A stretch of 64,000 bases of DNA from positions 496,001 through 560,000 of the forward strand of contig NZ_FOKE01000004.1 of the NCBI RefSeq assembly GCF_900112065.1, read 5' to 3'. This stretch comes from Cohnella sp. OV330 (GTDB lineage: Bacteria > Bacillota > Bacilli > Paenibacillales > Paenibacillaceae). Below, one piece after another: positions 56,609 through 64,000 of the stretch. A model generated the notes under the pieces. It did no database searches and was not told the origin of the DNA. It was given only the letters and a program-made list of their open reading frames with translations. Made by a program: the position numbers and the translations under genes. Every line of letters begins with the position of its first letter. Positions within the stretch are counted from its first letter, which is position 1.

Positions 56609-57666
56609 GCGTTCCCACTTTCCTCCGTCCGAACCACCTCCGTGAGCATTCGGCCGAGATCCGCGTATACGCTGCCGATCAGCTTAAGCCGCTCGGGATC
56701 CGCGCCCGCCATGCTCTGTCCAAGGCTCTCAAGCTGTACGTTTCTTGCCCGTTCGGTCGCTTCCCGCAGCTTGTCCAGCGCCTCCGGCGACGGGTCCGTG
56801 ACCGTGTCCGCGAAGCGGTCGACGCAGTCCGCCGCCGCCGCAAACGCCGGGACGAGCTCCGGGACCTGCAGTCCGGCTTCGTCCAGCTCGATCAAGCTTC
56901 TAGCGATGCCCCGCGCCTGCACCGACAGATGCTCCAGCCGCTCCATCGCGGCCGAGACGCGCTCGACCCGTTCGCGGCGCATGCGTCCGAGCGGCACGAA
57001 CTTCAAGCTCTGCCGCGCGAGCGCGGTCGCTTCGTTGCCTCTTTGGATGAGCAGCAGCAGTCCCCGCGCCTCCTCGAGCACCTGCGACGGGCGCCGCTTC
57101 CCGCGTACCGCTTCGTCATAATCCCGCAGCACCGCCGCGATCCTTTTGCCGAGACCCGACGCCGCGTTCAGCGCTTCGCGCGTCGTATCGCGCGGCACGA
57201 GCGCGAGATTGACGGCGACGGCGACGCCCGAGCCGAGCAGCGTCTCCAGGATCCGGTAGGCCGCATAGCCGTTCGCATTGCCGAAGGCCAGCACGAGCAG
57301 CGCCGAGACGCCGATCTGCGCGCCGATCTGCGCGTTGAGTCGCATCGCGTTCGACACCGCCAGGCCGGCCAGCACGACCAAGGCTACCGTCCATGCGTTC
57401 ACGCTCAGCCATTGGCCGGCCAGCAGGCTGATCCCGATGCCGACGACGATGCCGACGATCCGGTACAATCCCTTCTGGATGGAGTCGGCCACCGTCACCT
57501 GAAGCGTGAGGATGGCGGCGATCGGCGCGAAGTACGGATAGGAATGCGGCATGACCGCTTCCGCCAGCACCCACGACAAGCCGCACGCCAACGCCGTTTT
57601 GACCGATTGCAAATCGAGGCCCAGCTTGCGCAGCCACAGGAGCGCGTCCCGTATCATCCCGTTCAC
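56605..57666 (-). CDS. FUSC/aromatic-acid-exporter-like membrane protein
   Basis: 353 residues: six membrane helices in the first 165 residues (KTALACGLSWVLAEAVMPHSYPYFAPIAAILTLQ, then YRIVGIVVGIGISLLAG and so on) and a helical cytosolic C-terminal half. HSYPYFAPIAAILTLQVTVADSIQKGLYRIVGI is the conserved start of the ArAE/FUSC group (DUF939-like proteins in Bacilli). The role is export of aromatic acids or other organics in known relatives; not proven here. The start is GTG at 57666 (AAGGTAAGGGA site) or the ATG nine bases later. Confidence 0.82.
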   Translation of the reverse strand: MNGMIRDALLWLRKLGLDLQSVKTALACGLSWVLAEAVMPHSYPYFAPIAAILTLQVTVADSIQKGLYRIVGIVVGIGISLLAGQWLSVNAWTVALVVLAGLAVSNAMRLNAQIGAQIGVSALLVLAFGNANGYAAYRILETLLGSGVAVAVNLALVPRDTTREALNAASGLGKRIAAVLRDYDEAVRGKRRPSQVLEEARGLLLLIQRGNEATALARQSLKFVPLGRMRRERVERVSAAMERLEHLSVQARGIARSLIELDEAGLQVPELVPAFAAAADCVDRFADTVTDPSPEALDKLREATERARNVQLESLGQSMAGADPERLKLIGSVYADLGRMLTEVVRTEESGNA

Positions 57667-57737
57667 TTCCCTTACCTTCTATACCCTTATTATAACAACC
57701 ATGCCGCATCGATCGGAAATATCTATGGGCGGCTCCG

Positions 57738-57766
57738 TTGACATGGTAGCGGCATCGACCTATACT
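57738..57766 (+). promoter_or_regulatory. Consensus sigma-A promoter of the GldA-like gene
   Basis: TTGACA (57738-57743) and TATACT (57761-57766) are separated by 17 bp, about 140 bp before the gene, leaving a leader of about 130 nt. Confidence 0.85.
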
Positions 57767-57816
57767 CAAAATATAACCTATTATTCCAACTATATTACTT
57801 TGTTTTAAAAACGTCT

Positions 57817-57886
57817 ACCGGATCGCCGGGGACCGGAAATCTCTGCGATGCGTTTAGCGCTCGCCGGGCCGCCGGTCCCTTTTTAA
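57817..57886 (+). promoter_or_regulatory. Structured leader with terminator-like hairpin
   Basis: GGGACCGG (57829-57836) pairs with CCGGTCCC (57872-57879), followed by five T. The 35-nt loop holds a smaller hairpin (GCGA-TGCG with GCGC-TCGC). ACCGGATCGCCGG just upstream could pair with either arm and disrupt it. It lies between promoter and gene, as in attenuators and riboswitches; no known riboswitch class is recognised. Confidence 0.5.
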
Positions 57887-57907
57887 TAGGCAAAGGAGGA
57901 ATGTCGG

Positions 57908-59026
57908 ATGATTCAGATCCAAACGCCGGCGCAATACTGGAACCGGCCCGGCGCGCTTCGGGATGCGGCTCCATGGGCGCCTTATGCCGGGAAAAAGGCA
58001 GTCGTCATCGCCGGCCATACGGCCTGGCGCAGCGTGTCCGAAGGGCTGCTCGGACGATTTTACGACGACGGCATCGCGTTCGCCCATTATCCGTTCGAAG
58101 GGTACTGCACCGCCCCGAAAATCGATATTTATGCGGAGAAAGCCGCAGCGTTCGGCGCCGAGCTTGTCGTCGGCGCCGGCGGCGGCAGCGCGCTTGACCT
58201 GAGCAAGGCCGTCGGAGAGCGGCTCGGCCTGCCGGTCGTCACGATCCCGACCGTCCCCGCCACGTGCGCGGCCTGGTCGGCTTTGACCGTGCTGTACGAC
58301 GACGCAGGCAGAGTCGCAGGCCTCCGGCCGCTGAGCGGTTCGCCTGCGCTCGTGCTGGCGGACGCCGACTTGCTCGCCGCGGCGCCTCTTCGGTATTTGT
58401 CGGCGGGCATCGCCGACACCGTGGTGCTGTGGTACGAAACGCGCATCAATGTCTCGTATGGAACATACGGCCGGCTCGACGGACGAATCGGCTGGCATAC
58501 GTCCCTTCTTGCGCTCGAAGTGCTGAAGCGCGAAGCGGTCGCCGTCTACCGGGATGCCGAAAAGGATAAGCGGCATCCGGCCTTTCCCGACGTCGTCGAC
58601 GCGATCTTCCTGCTGGCCGGTCTCGTCGGGAGCATCTCCGGAGACGGCAGGCGCGCGGCGTTCGCCCATGCGATCCACGACGCGTTGACGTGGTTTCCCG
58701 AGACAAGGGGCACGCTGCACGGCGAAAAGGTGGCCTTCGGCCTGCTTGCGCAGCTGGCGCTGGAAGGTCAGTACGAGGAAGCCGCCTACTGGGCGGGCTT
58801 CTATCTCCAGCTCGAGCTGCCGATCACGCTCGCGGAGCTCGGTTTCGCCGGCGCCGCCTCCGATAACGCCGCCCGAATCGCCGCATACGTGCCCTTCGAC
58901 GCCGACACTGCCGAAGGGCTGGCGTTCCCGGTCAGCGAGCGGCTGCTGGCGGAAGCGATCGTCCAGGCCGACATCATCGGCCGGCGAGCCGCCCGGCTCG
59001 CGTCCGCGGTGCCGCCCGCGATTTGA
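57908..59026 (+). CDS. Iron-containing alcohol dehydrogenase, GldA/HcxA-like
   Basis: 372-residue metal-dependent dehydrogenase of the glycerol-dehydrogenase-like group. The NAD-binding part has VVGAGGGSALDLSKAVGERLGLPVVTIPTVPATCAAWSAL; metal ligands are Asp in LSAGIADTVVLWYE and His residues in FAHAIHDAL and GTLHGEKVAFG. By eye closest to hydroxycarboxylate dehydrogenase (YbdH/HcxA) and glycerol dehydrogenase; substrate uncertain. AAAGGAGG lies 8 nt before the ATG. An overlapping frame from 57901 is not real. Confidence 0.85.
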   Translation: MIQIQTPAQYWNRPGALRDAAPWAPYAGKKAVVIAGHTAWRSVSEGLLGRFYDDGIAFAHYPFEGYCTAPKIDIYAEKAAAFGAELVVGAGGGSALDLSKAVGERLGLPVVTIPTVPATCAAWSALTVLYDDAGRVAGLRPLSGSPALVLADADLLAAAPLRYLSAGIADTVVLWYETRINVSYGTYGRLDGRIGWHTSLLALEVLKREAVAVYRDAEKDKRHPAFPDVVDAIFLLAGLVGSISGDGRRAAFAHAIHDALTWFPETRGTLHGEKVAFGLLAQLALEGQYEEAAYWAGFYLQLELPITLAELGFAGAASDNAARIAAYVPFDADTAEGLAFPVSERLLAEAIVQADIIGRRAARLASAVPPAI

Positions 59027-59036
59027 CGGCATTGGC

Positions 59037-59313
59037 GTCTCCGTCAGCGTCTCTTTGCACCAACAGTCGGTCTAATCATGCAAAGTAGTCTTCGTCAGCG
59101 TCTCTTTGCACTAACTGTCGGCCTAATCATGCAAAGTAGTCTCCGTCAGCGTCTCTTTGCACCAACAGTCGGTCTAATCATGCAAAGTAGTCTTCGTCAG
59201 CGTCTCTTCGCACCAACTGTCGGCTTAATCACACAAAGTAGTCTCCGTCAGAATCTCTTCGCACCAACTGTCGACCTAATCACACAAAGTAGTCTCCATC
59301 AGCGTTTCCTTGC
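59037..59313. repeat. Tandem repeat array, 51-bp unit, about 5.4 copies
   Basis: Units begin at 59037, 59088, 59139, 59190, 59241 and (partial) 59292. Each has GTCTYCGTCAGCGTCTCTT, a TTTGCA and a TGCAAA about 25 nt apart. Copies 1-3 are nearly identical, while copies 4, 5 and the partial sixth have drifted, so the array decays to the right. The unit is a multiple of three, so a frame of 17-residue repeats stays open, but it has no ribosome site. The rest of 59027-59467 holds only the terminator at 59406-59451. Confidence 0.9.
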
Positions 59314-59405
59314 TCCGCAACCTCCCCAGTGGCGGCTTTTGCGGTTCAACCCGATGTCGGTATCGTCCCATAGTACCAGCGTCTCGACCCGTTAAACGCA
59401 CGCAA

Positions 59406-59451
59406 AAAAACGGAACGAAGCAGTGCGATCGCGCTGCTTCGTTCCGTTTTT
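59406..59451 (-). terminator. Strong terminator after the five-gene operon
   Basis: A perfect stem of about 18 bp (ACGGAACGAAGCAG core, 59406-59423 with 59434-59451) has A and T runs on both sides; on the minus strand seven T follow. It ends the M20-to-monooxygenase operon. Confidence 0.9.
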
Positions 59452-59467
59452 CTCGATCTATCGAGCT

Positions 59468-60802
59468 TTACACCTCAACCGACGCCTTAGCCAACGTATA
59501 ACGGTTGGCCGGGATCGGTACGCCGAGATTGCCGCGAAGCGTGTCTGCTTCGTATTCCGTGCGGTAGATGCCGCGCTCTTGCAGGATCGGCACCACATGC
59601 GCGACGAAGTCGTTCAGGCCGCTCGGGAACGTCGAGTGGATGATGAAACCGTCGGCGGCCTCTTCCTCGTGCCACTGCTGGATCTGGTCCGCGATCCGCT
59701 CCGGCGTGCCGATGAATTGGCCGCGGGGCGTGGCCGCGCGAAGCGCCACTTGGCGGAGCGTGAGCCCCTGCTCGCGCGCGTCCTTCTTGATCTTGTCCGT
59801 GCCGCTGCGGAAGCTGTTGCTGCCGAGGTCGCCGATATCCGGGAACGGCTCGTCAAGCGGGTATTGGGAGAAATCGTGATGCTCGAAAAACCGGCCGAGG
59901 TAATCCAGCGCTTTTTCGATCGATACGAGATTGGCGATCTCCTCGTACTTGCGCTCCGCCTCCTCCTGCGTGCGGCCGATGATCGGCCCGATGCCCGGCA
60001 GGATAACGATGTCGTCGCGCGAACGGCCGAAGGCGACCGCGCGGTCTTTGACGTCTTTGTAAAACGCCTTCGCCTCCTGCAGATTTTCTTGCCCGGTGAA
60101 GACGGCGTCGGCTTCCTTGGCCGCCAGGTTTTTGCCGCTCTCCGAGGATCCTGCCTGGAAGATGACCGGCTGACCCTGTTTCGAACGGGCGACGTTGAGC
60201 GGTCCCTCGACGGAAAAATACTTGCCCTTATGATTCAGCCTGTGCAGCTTGGAAGGATCGAAGAACACGCCGGATGCCTTGTCGCGCACGAACGCGTCGT
60301 CTTCCCACGAATCCCAGAGCCCCTTCGTCACCGCCAAATATTCTTCCGCGATCTGGTAGCGCTCGTCATGAGTCGGATGCTCCGTTTTCCCGTAGTTGCG
60401 CGCGGAGCCTTCGAGCGGAGAGGTCACCACGTTCCAGCCTGCGCGGCCGCCGCTAATCTGGTCGAGCGAGCCGAACTGGCGCGCTACCGTGAACGGCTCG
60501 CTGTAGGACGAGGACAGCGTGCCGACGAGCCCGATCTTCTTCGTGACGGCCGCGAGCGCGGATAGAATCGTAATCGGCTCGAAACGGTTCAGGAAGTGAG
60601 GGATGGACTTTTCGTTGATATAAAGGCCGTCGGCGATAAAGACGAGGTCGAACAGGCCTTCCTCCGCCTTCTGTGCGGCCTGGACGTAGAATGGGAGACT
60701 GACGCTCGCGTCTGACGGAATTTCAGGGTGTCTCCAGGCCGAGATGTTGCCGCCGACGCCGTGGATGATGGCGCCGAATTTCAGCTTTTTGCGTGCGCTC
60801 AT
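59468..60802 (-). CDS. FMN-dependent monooxygenase, NtaA/SnaA/DszA type (LLM class)
   Basis: 444-residue flavin monooxygenase of the bacterial-luciferase superfamily. The N-terminus [79 protein letters not shown] and [27 protein letters not shown] are typical of the nitrilotriacetate/alkanesulfonate-like branch that includes B. subtilis YtnJ/CmoJ and YxeK. It uses FMNH2 supplied by a reductase, which is not encoded here. It is the last gene of the five-gene operon (32 bp after the GNAT gene) with a GGAGG site. The start at 60802 replaces a longer frame without support. Confidence 0.88.
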   Translation of the reverse strand: MSARKKLKFGAIIHGVGGNISAWRHPEIPSDASVSLPFYVQAAQKAEEGLFDLVFIADGLYINEKSIPHFLNRFEPITILSALAAVTKKIGLVGTLSSSYSEPFTVARQFGSLDQISGGRAGWNVVTSPLEGSARNYGKTEHPTHDERYQIAEEYLAVTKGLWDSWEDDAFVRDKASGVFFDPSKLHRLNHKGKYFSVEGPLNVARSKQGQPVIFQAGSSESGKNLAAKEADAVFTGQENLQEAKAFYKDVKDRAVAFGRSRDDIVILPGIGPIIGRTQEEAERKYEEIANLVSIEKALDYLGRFFEHHDFSQYPLDEPFPDIGDLGSNSFRSGTDKIKKDAREQGLTLRQVALRAATPRGQFIGTPERIADQIQQWHEEEAADGFIIHSTFPSGLNDFVAHVVPILQERGIYRTEYEADTLRGNLGVPIPANRYTLAKASVEV

Positions 60803-60834
60803 AGTATTGCCTCCTTTAATATGGGGGATCGGGA

Positions 60835-61365
60835 TTATATCTTCAGCAGCGCGGCGTCGTTCAGATGGAGCCGGTAGCTCTTGACGAGGATGTCGCCGTT
60901 GTAAATGTCTTTGTCGAAGGCGCGTTCGAAGCCAAGGCGTTCGTAGAGGCGGACGGCGGAAGCCATGAGGTCGGAGGTGTGAAGGTGCAGCGTATCGCCG
61001 CCGTGCGCCTTGGCGCGAATCGCGGACTCGCGGAGCAGCGCGGTGGCGACGCCTTGGCCGCGGGCTTCGGGGCTCACGGCGATCAGGCGGATGATCGGGG
61101 ATTCGATGCCAAGGTCGCGTCCGTATGCGACGATCGAGGAGTCGAACAACACCGCGCTGCCGACGAGCCTGCCTTCCCATTCGGCCACCAGTCGGGCGAA
61201 CGGTCCGGGTGCGTCGACGGAAGCCGCGATATTGTTTTTGTATTCGATCCAGCGTTCCTCGGGCATCGTGCCCTCGTATTCGCCGTAAGCCGCGAGCAGC
61301 ACTTCCCGGATGGCTTCGCGGTCGCGGTCTTCGGCGTCGCGGACTTGAACGTGAGCTTGCGCCAT
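60835..61365 (-). CDS. GNAT-family N-acetyltransferase
   Basis: 176-residue acetyl-CoA-dependent acetyltransferase: [27 protein letters not shown] is the complete acetyl-CoA-binding motif, and [26 protein letters not shown] the C-terminal motif. In an operon with an M20 deacylase and an NtaA-type monooxygenase it may acetylate the amino group of a modified amino acid, as SnaA/SnaB and YxeL do in Bacillus S-(2-succino)cysteine salvage. It begins 3 bp after the DinB gene. Confidence 0.88.
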   Translation of the reverse strand: MAQAHVQVRDAEDRDREAIREVLLAAYGEYEGTMPEERWIEYKNNIAASVDAPGPFARLVAEWEGRLVGSAVLFDSSIVAYGRDLGIESPIIRLIAVSPEARGQGVATALLRESAIRAKAHGGDTLHLHTSDLMASAVRLYERLGFERAFDKDIYNGDILVKSYRLHLNDAALLKI

Positions 61366-61368
61366 GCG

Positions 61369-61881
61369 TTAAGCCCCCTCTCGCGCGGCAGCCGACGTCT
61401 CTCGCCCGCTAGCGGCGGCCTCGGCGGCCTTGATCCTGTCGATCTGGCCGAGATGATGCTTCGCATGCGCCGCGAACCCCCGCACGACGTCGGCGAGCGT
61501 CACCCGGTCGCCCTTGGCGTTGATCGCCTCTTTTTCCCAATCCGCGGGAGACAGCCGATGCAGCAGGCGCGCGTTGTAAGCGACCAGCGAGCGGAAGCCC
61601 TCGAGTACGTCGGATGCTTCCGCCTCGTTGCCGTATTGGCCTTCGACCCAAGGGTCTTGGCTAAATGCGGGCAGGCGAACCTGAGAGCCGGACAAAATCT
61701 CGCGAATGCGGAAGGACACGACGATCAGATGGTCCGCCAGATGGACGAGCACTTCGGTGGCGCTCCATTTGCCGGGGCCGGGCTTCCAGGTCAGCGCGGA
61801 TACGTCCAATCCGCGGACGGCGTCCGTCAGCCAATCGTAAGTATTCGAAAACGCGTCGATATCGGCGTTATGATTGCTCAT
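61369..61881 (-). CDS. DinB-fold protein
   Basis: 170-residue four-helix-bundle protein. The N-terminal [43 protein letters not shown] with its His, and the closing [16 protein letters not shown] with a second His pair, are the metal-binding His pattern of DinB/YfiT proteins. Some relatives transfer bacillithiol or mycothiol to electrophiles or are metal-dependent hydrolases. It sits between the oxidase and acetyltransferase genes with gaps of 14 and 3 bp, so it is part of the same pathway unit. Confidence 0.83.
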   Translation of the reverse strand: MSNHNADIDAFSNTYDWLTDAVRGLDVSALTWKPGPGKWSATEVLVHLADHLIVVSFRIREILSGSQVRLPAFSQDPWVEGQYGNEAEASDVLEGFRSLVAYNARLLHRLSPADWEKEAINAKGDRVTLADVVRGFAAHAKHHLGQIDRIKAAEAAASGRETSAAAREGA

Positions 61882-61895
61882 TCAATACGACCTCC

Positions 61896-63059
61896 TTATG
61901 GGGTTGAAACGGCGGTTGCCGACGGGAAACGGGAGAGCGAGAACGGCAGAAGGTCTTGCGGGGGAATGCCGGATTCGGTCCACTCGGCCAAAGCCTCGCC
62001 GTTCGCGCTCGCGAACTTGAAGCCGTGGCCCGAGAAGCCGCCGGCAAGAAGTACGCCGGGAAGCTCCGGATGAGCGTCGATGATGAACTGGTCGTCCGGG
62101 GACAGCTCGTATTTGCATGCCGCGCCGTGGATCAGGCGGCCTTCGGCGCCGGGGAGAAATTCCCGGAGCGCCGTCCGCAGGTCGGCTTCGTCCTCCGGAT
62201 ACGCGCCGAAGGGCTCGAAGCGTTCGCCGGGCTGCCAGGGACGGCCGCCGTCGTGGCGGCCGATCTTGACGCCGGCGCCGCCGATGCTCGGGAAGCCGTA
62301 GTAGCCGCCCGAAGGTCCGCCGAACGTGAAGCCGGGCAGATGACCTGCTCCGTAGAACCGCTCGTCGGCTTCGAACCAGCCGACGACCTTGCGGACCGCC
62401 CGGACCGGCAGCTTCACGCTCGGTTCCAGCGATTTGAACCATGCGCCTGCGGTGACGATCGCCTTGCCGGCCGCGAATTCGCCGCGGCTCGTTTTAACCG
62501 TAAGACCGCCGCCGCGTCGCGCTTCGATGCCAAGGACGGCCGTTTCCGTCAGCAGCTCCGCGCCCGCCGTCAACGCTTCGCGCCGATACGCGGCAACGCA
62601 GCGCTCGCTGTACAAATAGCCGGCGTCCGGCTCGTACAGCCCGCGGTAGTGCGCCGGCACGTTCCATCCCGGCCATCTCCGCGTTATCTCCGGCGCGTCC
62701 AGCGACTCATAGCGAACGCCCTCGCGATCGGCGTCGGCGAAACGGCCGTCGTATGCGTAGGCGTCCGGATCGCTCACGTTCAGGACGCCCGACCGTTCGA
62801 GCAGCCGTTCGCCCGTCCGGTCCTCCAGCTCCCGCCAGAGCGCGTCGGAACGAAGCGCAAGCCTGACATAATGCGGGCCTCCGTGATACACATGACGGAT
62901 CAGCCGGGGTTCGCCATGATGGCTTCCGCCCGTGTGGGGCGGATCGAACGCGTCGATGAGGAGCGTCTTCAGGCCGCGAGCGGCTAGATGATAGCCGGCG
63001 CTCATTCCCATCGAGCCGGCGCCGACGACGATGACGTCGTATACGCGAACGCCGCTCAT
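61896..63059 (-). CDS. MSOX/MTOX-like FAD amine oxidase
   Basis: 387-residue flavoprotein of the monomeric sarcosine oxidase/N-methyltryptophan oxidase family. The FAD motif is VIVVGAGSMGMSAGYHLAARGLKTLLIDAFDP; GGSHHGEPRLIRHVYH follows as usual. Cys315 (GAACKYELSPDDQFIID) is at the same number as the Cys that binds FAD covalently in sarcosine oxidase. It oxidises N-substituted amino acids and releases an aldehyde plus peroxide in known members. Its ATG overlaps the stop of the M20 gene (ATGA), so the two are coupled. Confidence 0.88.
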   Translation of the reverse strand: MSGVRVYDVIVVGAGSMGMSAGYHLAARGLKTLLIDAFDPPHTGGSHHGEPRLIRHVYHGGPHYVRLALRSDALWRELEDRTGERLLERSGVLNVSDPDAYAYDGRFADADREGVRYESLDAPEITRRWPGWNVPAHYRGLYEPDAGYLYSERCVAAYRREALTAGAELLTETAVLGIEARRGGGLTVKTSRGEFAAGKAIVTAGAWFKSLEPSVKLPVRAVRKVVGWFEADERFYGAGHLPGFTFGGPSGGYYGFPSIGGAGVKIGRHDGGRPWQPGERFEPFGAYPEDEADLRTALREFLPGAEGRLIHGAACKYELSPDDQFIIDAHPELPGVLLAGGFSGHGFKFASANGEALAEWTESGIPPQDLLPFSLSRFPSATAVSTP

Positions 63060-64000
63060 GCCCGCGTCACCGCTTCGGCATGCGCCTCATCCGGCTCGGA
63101 TCCGGCAGACTTTTCGCCGGACAGTTCCGCCAGCGCTTGAAGCGCCACGGACGCGAGATAGGCGGCGGCGTGCGGAAGCGCGGACTCGTCGACGTCGAAG
63201 GCGGGATGATGCCATTCGCGCGGACCGTTCGTGCCCAGAAAGACGAAAGCGCCCGGCGCTTCCTTCAGGTAAAGCGCGAAGTCCTCGCCCGCCGGCGAAG
63301 GCTTCGGCTCCACGACCGCGAGTCCCGCCCGCTTGGCGGCTATCGCCGCCGAATGCGCCCAGCGCGGGTCGTTGACGACCGGCGGCGGCCCGCCGGTCCA
63401 GCGCGTGCGCGCCGTCGTGCCGAAGGCGGCCGCCACGCCGTCCACCACCTGCTCGAAGCGGCGGCGCACCTCGGCGCGGACGCCTTCGTCGAAGGTGCGG
63501 ATCGTCCCGTCGAAGATCGCCTTTTCGGGTATGACGTTCCAGGACGTACCGGCGCTGAGCCGGGTGACGCTGACGACGGCGCTGTCGAGCGAGCTGACGT
63601 TGCGGCTGACGATGCTCTGCAGCGCCGTCAGCATGTGCGCGGCCGTAATGAGCGGATCAAGCCCCGCCTCCGGCACCGCGGCATGCGTCCCCTTCCCGTC
63701 GACTTCGACCGCGAAGCCGTCCGCGGCGGCCATGATCGGGCCGGACCGGATGCCGATCGTCCCGACCGGCAGATCCGGTTTGTTGTGCAGGCCGAACACC
63801 GCGGCCACGCCAGACAGCGCGCCGCTCTCGATCACTTGCGCGGCGCCCTTCGCCTTTTCCTCCGCCGGCTGGAACAGCAGGCGCACCGTGCCGGGCAGCT
63901 CCGCTTCCCGGCGCTTCAGCAGCACGGCCGCGCCGATGAGCGCCGCCGTATGAAAATCGTGTCCGCACGCATGCATCGCGCCCGGCCGCCGCGAGGCGAA
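63056..64000 (-). CDS. M20-family amidohydrolase, 5' end beyond the window
   Basis: Metal-dependent N-acyl-amino-acid hydrolase; the visible 314 codons enter from the right edge in frame (FASRRPGAMHACGHDFHTA). Metal ligands seen are the Cys and His of HACGHDFH, Glu in LLFQPAEEKAKGA, and His in LHNKPDLPVG; the dimerisation domain (DGKGTHAAVPEAGLDPLITAAHML) and the final SPAGEDFALYLKEAPGAFVFLG are present. These enzymes (for example YtnL/SndA, YxeP, hippurate hydrolases) remove N-acetyl groups. It is the first visible gene of the operon; more genes may lie upstream. Confidence 0.9.
   Translation of the reverse strand, partial: FASRRPGAMHACGHDFHTAALIGAAVLLKRREAELPGTVRLLFQPAEEKAKGAAQVIESGALSGVAAVFGLHNKPDLPVGTIGIRSGPIMAAADGFAVEVDGKGTHAAVPEAGLDPLITAAHMLTALQSIVSRNVSSLDSAVVSVTRLSAGTSWNVIPEKAIFDGTIRTFDEGVRAEVRRRFEQVVDGVAAAFGTTARTRWTGGPPPVVNDPRWAHSAAIAAKRAGLAVVEPKPSPAGEDFALYLKEAPGAFVFLGTNGPREWHHPAFDVDESALPHAAAYLASVALQALAELSGEKSAGSEPDEAHAEAVTRA

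Noticed and set aside
57854-59032. Minus-strand frame of 392 codons opposite the GldA-like gene
   Set aside because: The plus strand carries complete NAD and metal motifs with an ideal promoter and ribosome site.
59037-59313. CRISPR array
   Set aside because: The copies are directly adjacent 51-bp units with no unique spacers, and no cas gene is present.
59078-59395. Gene for a 17-residue repeat peptide
   Set aside because: The frame is open only because the unit is a multiple of three; there is no ribosome site or promoter and the copies decay without coding bias.

Overview
The window looks like a chromosomal segment of a high-GC member of the Paenibacillaceae (Cohnella or Paenibacillus type). 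This is inferred from gene content: an RNase HI with a viroplasmin-type N-terminus, DUF3502 solute-binding protein next to a YesM-like sensor kinase, MalEFG importers without their own ATPase, SLH-anchored giant secreted enzymes, an IDEAL-domain protein, FabI, a YwbI/CidAB-like trio, and strong GGAGG ribosome binding sites with frequent TTG/GTG starts. No rRNA, tRNA, CRISPR array, prophage or insertion sequence was found.

Left part (1-13.5 kb, minus strand). A truncated YesM-like sensor kinase is translationally coupled to a membrane-anchored DUF3502 solute-binding protein. Upstream lies an RNase HI gene, then a malE-malF-malG importer operon followed 46 bp downstream by a 2118-residue secreted, SLH-anchored enzyme of the GH87 (alpha-1,3-glucanase/mycodextranase) type. 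The promoter regions of the kinase operon and of malE carry the same direct repeat (two GGTCAC boxes, 21 bp apart), so one regulator, probably the off-window AraC-type partner of the kinase, may control both. Together these genes suggest sensing, cutting and importing of an alpha-glucan.

13.9-17.4 kb holds housekeeping genes: an aldo/keto reductase, phosphoglycerate mutase gpmA and a SulP anion transporter. 

17.5-38.5 kb (minus strand) is a polysaccharide-lyase island: three secreted multidomain heparinase II/III-type enzymes of 1467, about 2072 and 2069 residues. The two largest are close paralogues in direct orientation, and they bracket a GntR regulator, a saccharopine-dehydrogenase-like oxidoreductase and a glutamate-semialdehyde-type aldehyde dehydrogenase. 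Both large lyases have a LacI/CcpA-type box in front.

38.8-57.7 kb is a mixed region: Gfo/Idh/MocA oxidoreductase, an unknown protein, an NCS2 uracil-type permease, a six-PAS hybrid histidine kinase, a LysR regulator divergent from cidA-cidB, a marR-MFS operon with a visible operator, fabI, a NiaP-like transporter, a metallophosphoesterase, ferritin, an FNT channel-ldh pair, an IDEAL-domain protein and an FUSC-type membrane protein. 

57.7-64 kb holds a GldA-like dehydrogenase preceded by a consensus promoter and a leader with a terminator-like hairpin, a 51-bp tandem repeat array, and a five-gene operon (M20 amidohydrolase, MSOX/MTOX-like flavin oxidase, DinB-fold protein, GNAT acetyltransferase, NtaA-type flavin monooxygenase). 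The acetyltransferase-monooxygenase-deacetylase core matches the logic of Bacillus S-substituted cysteine salvage, while the oxidase and DinB additions are unusual. All reading is by eye from the sequence; no database search was run.
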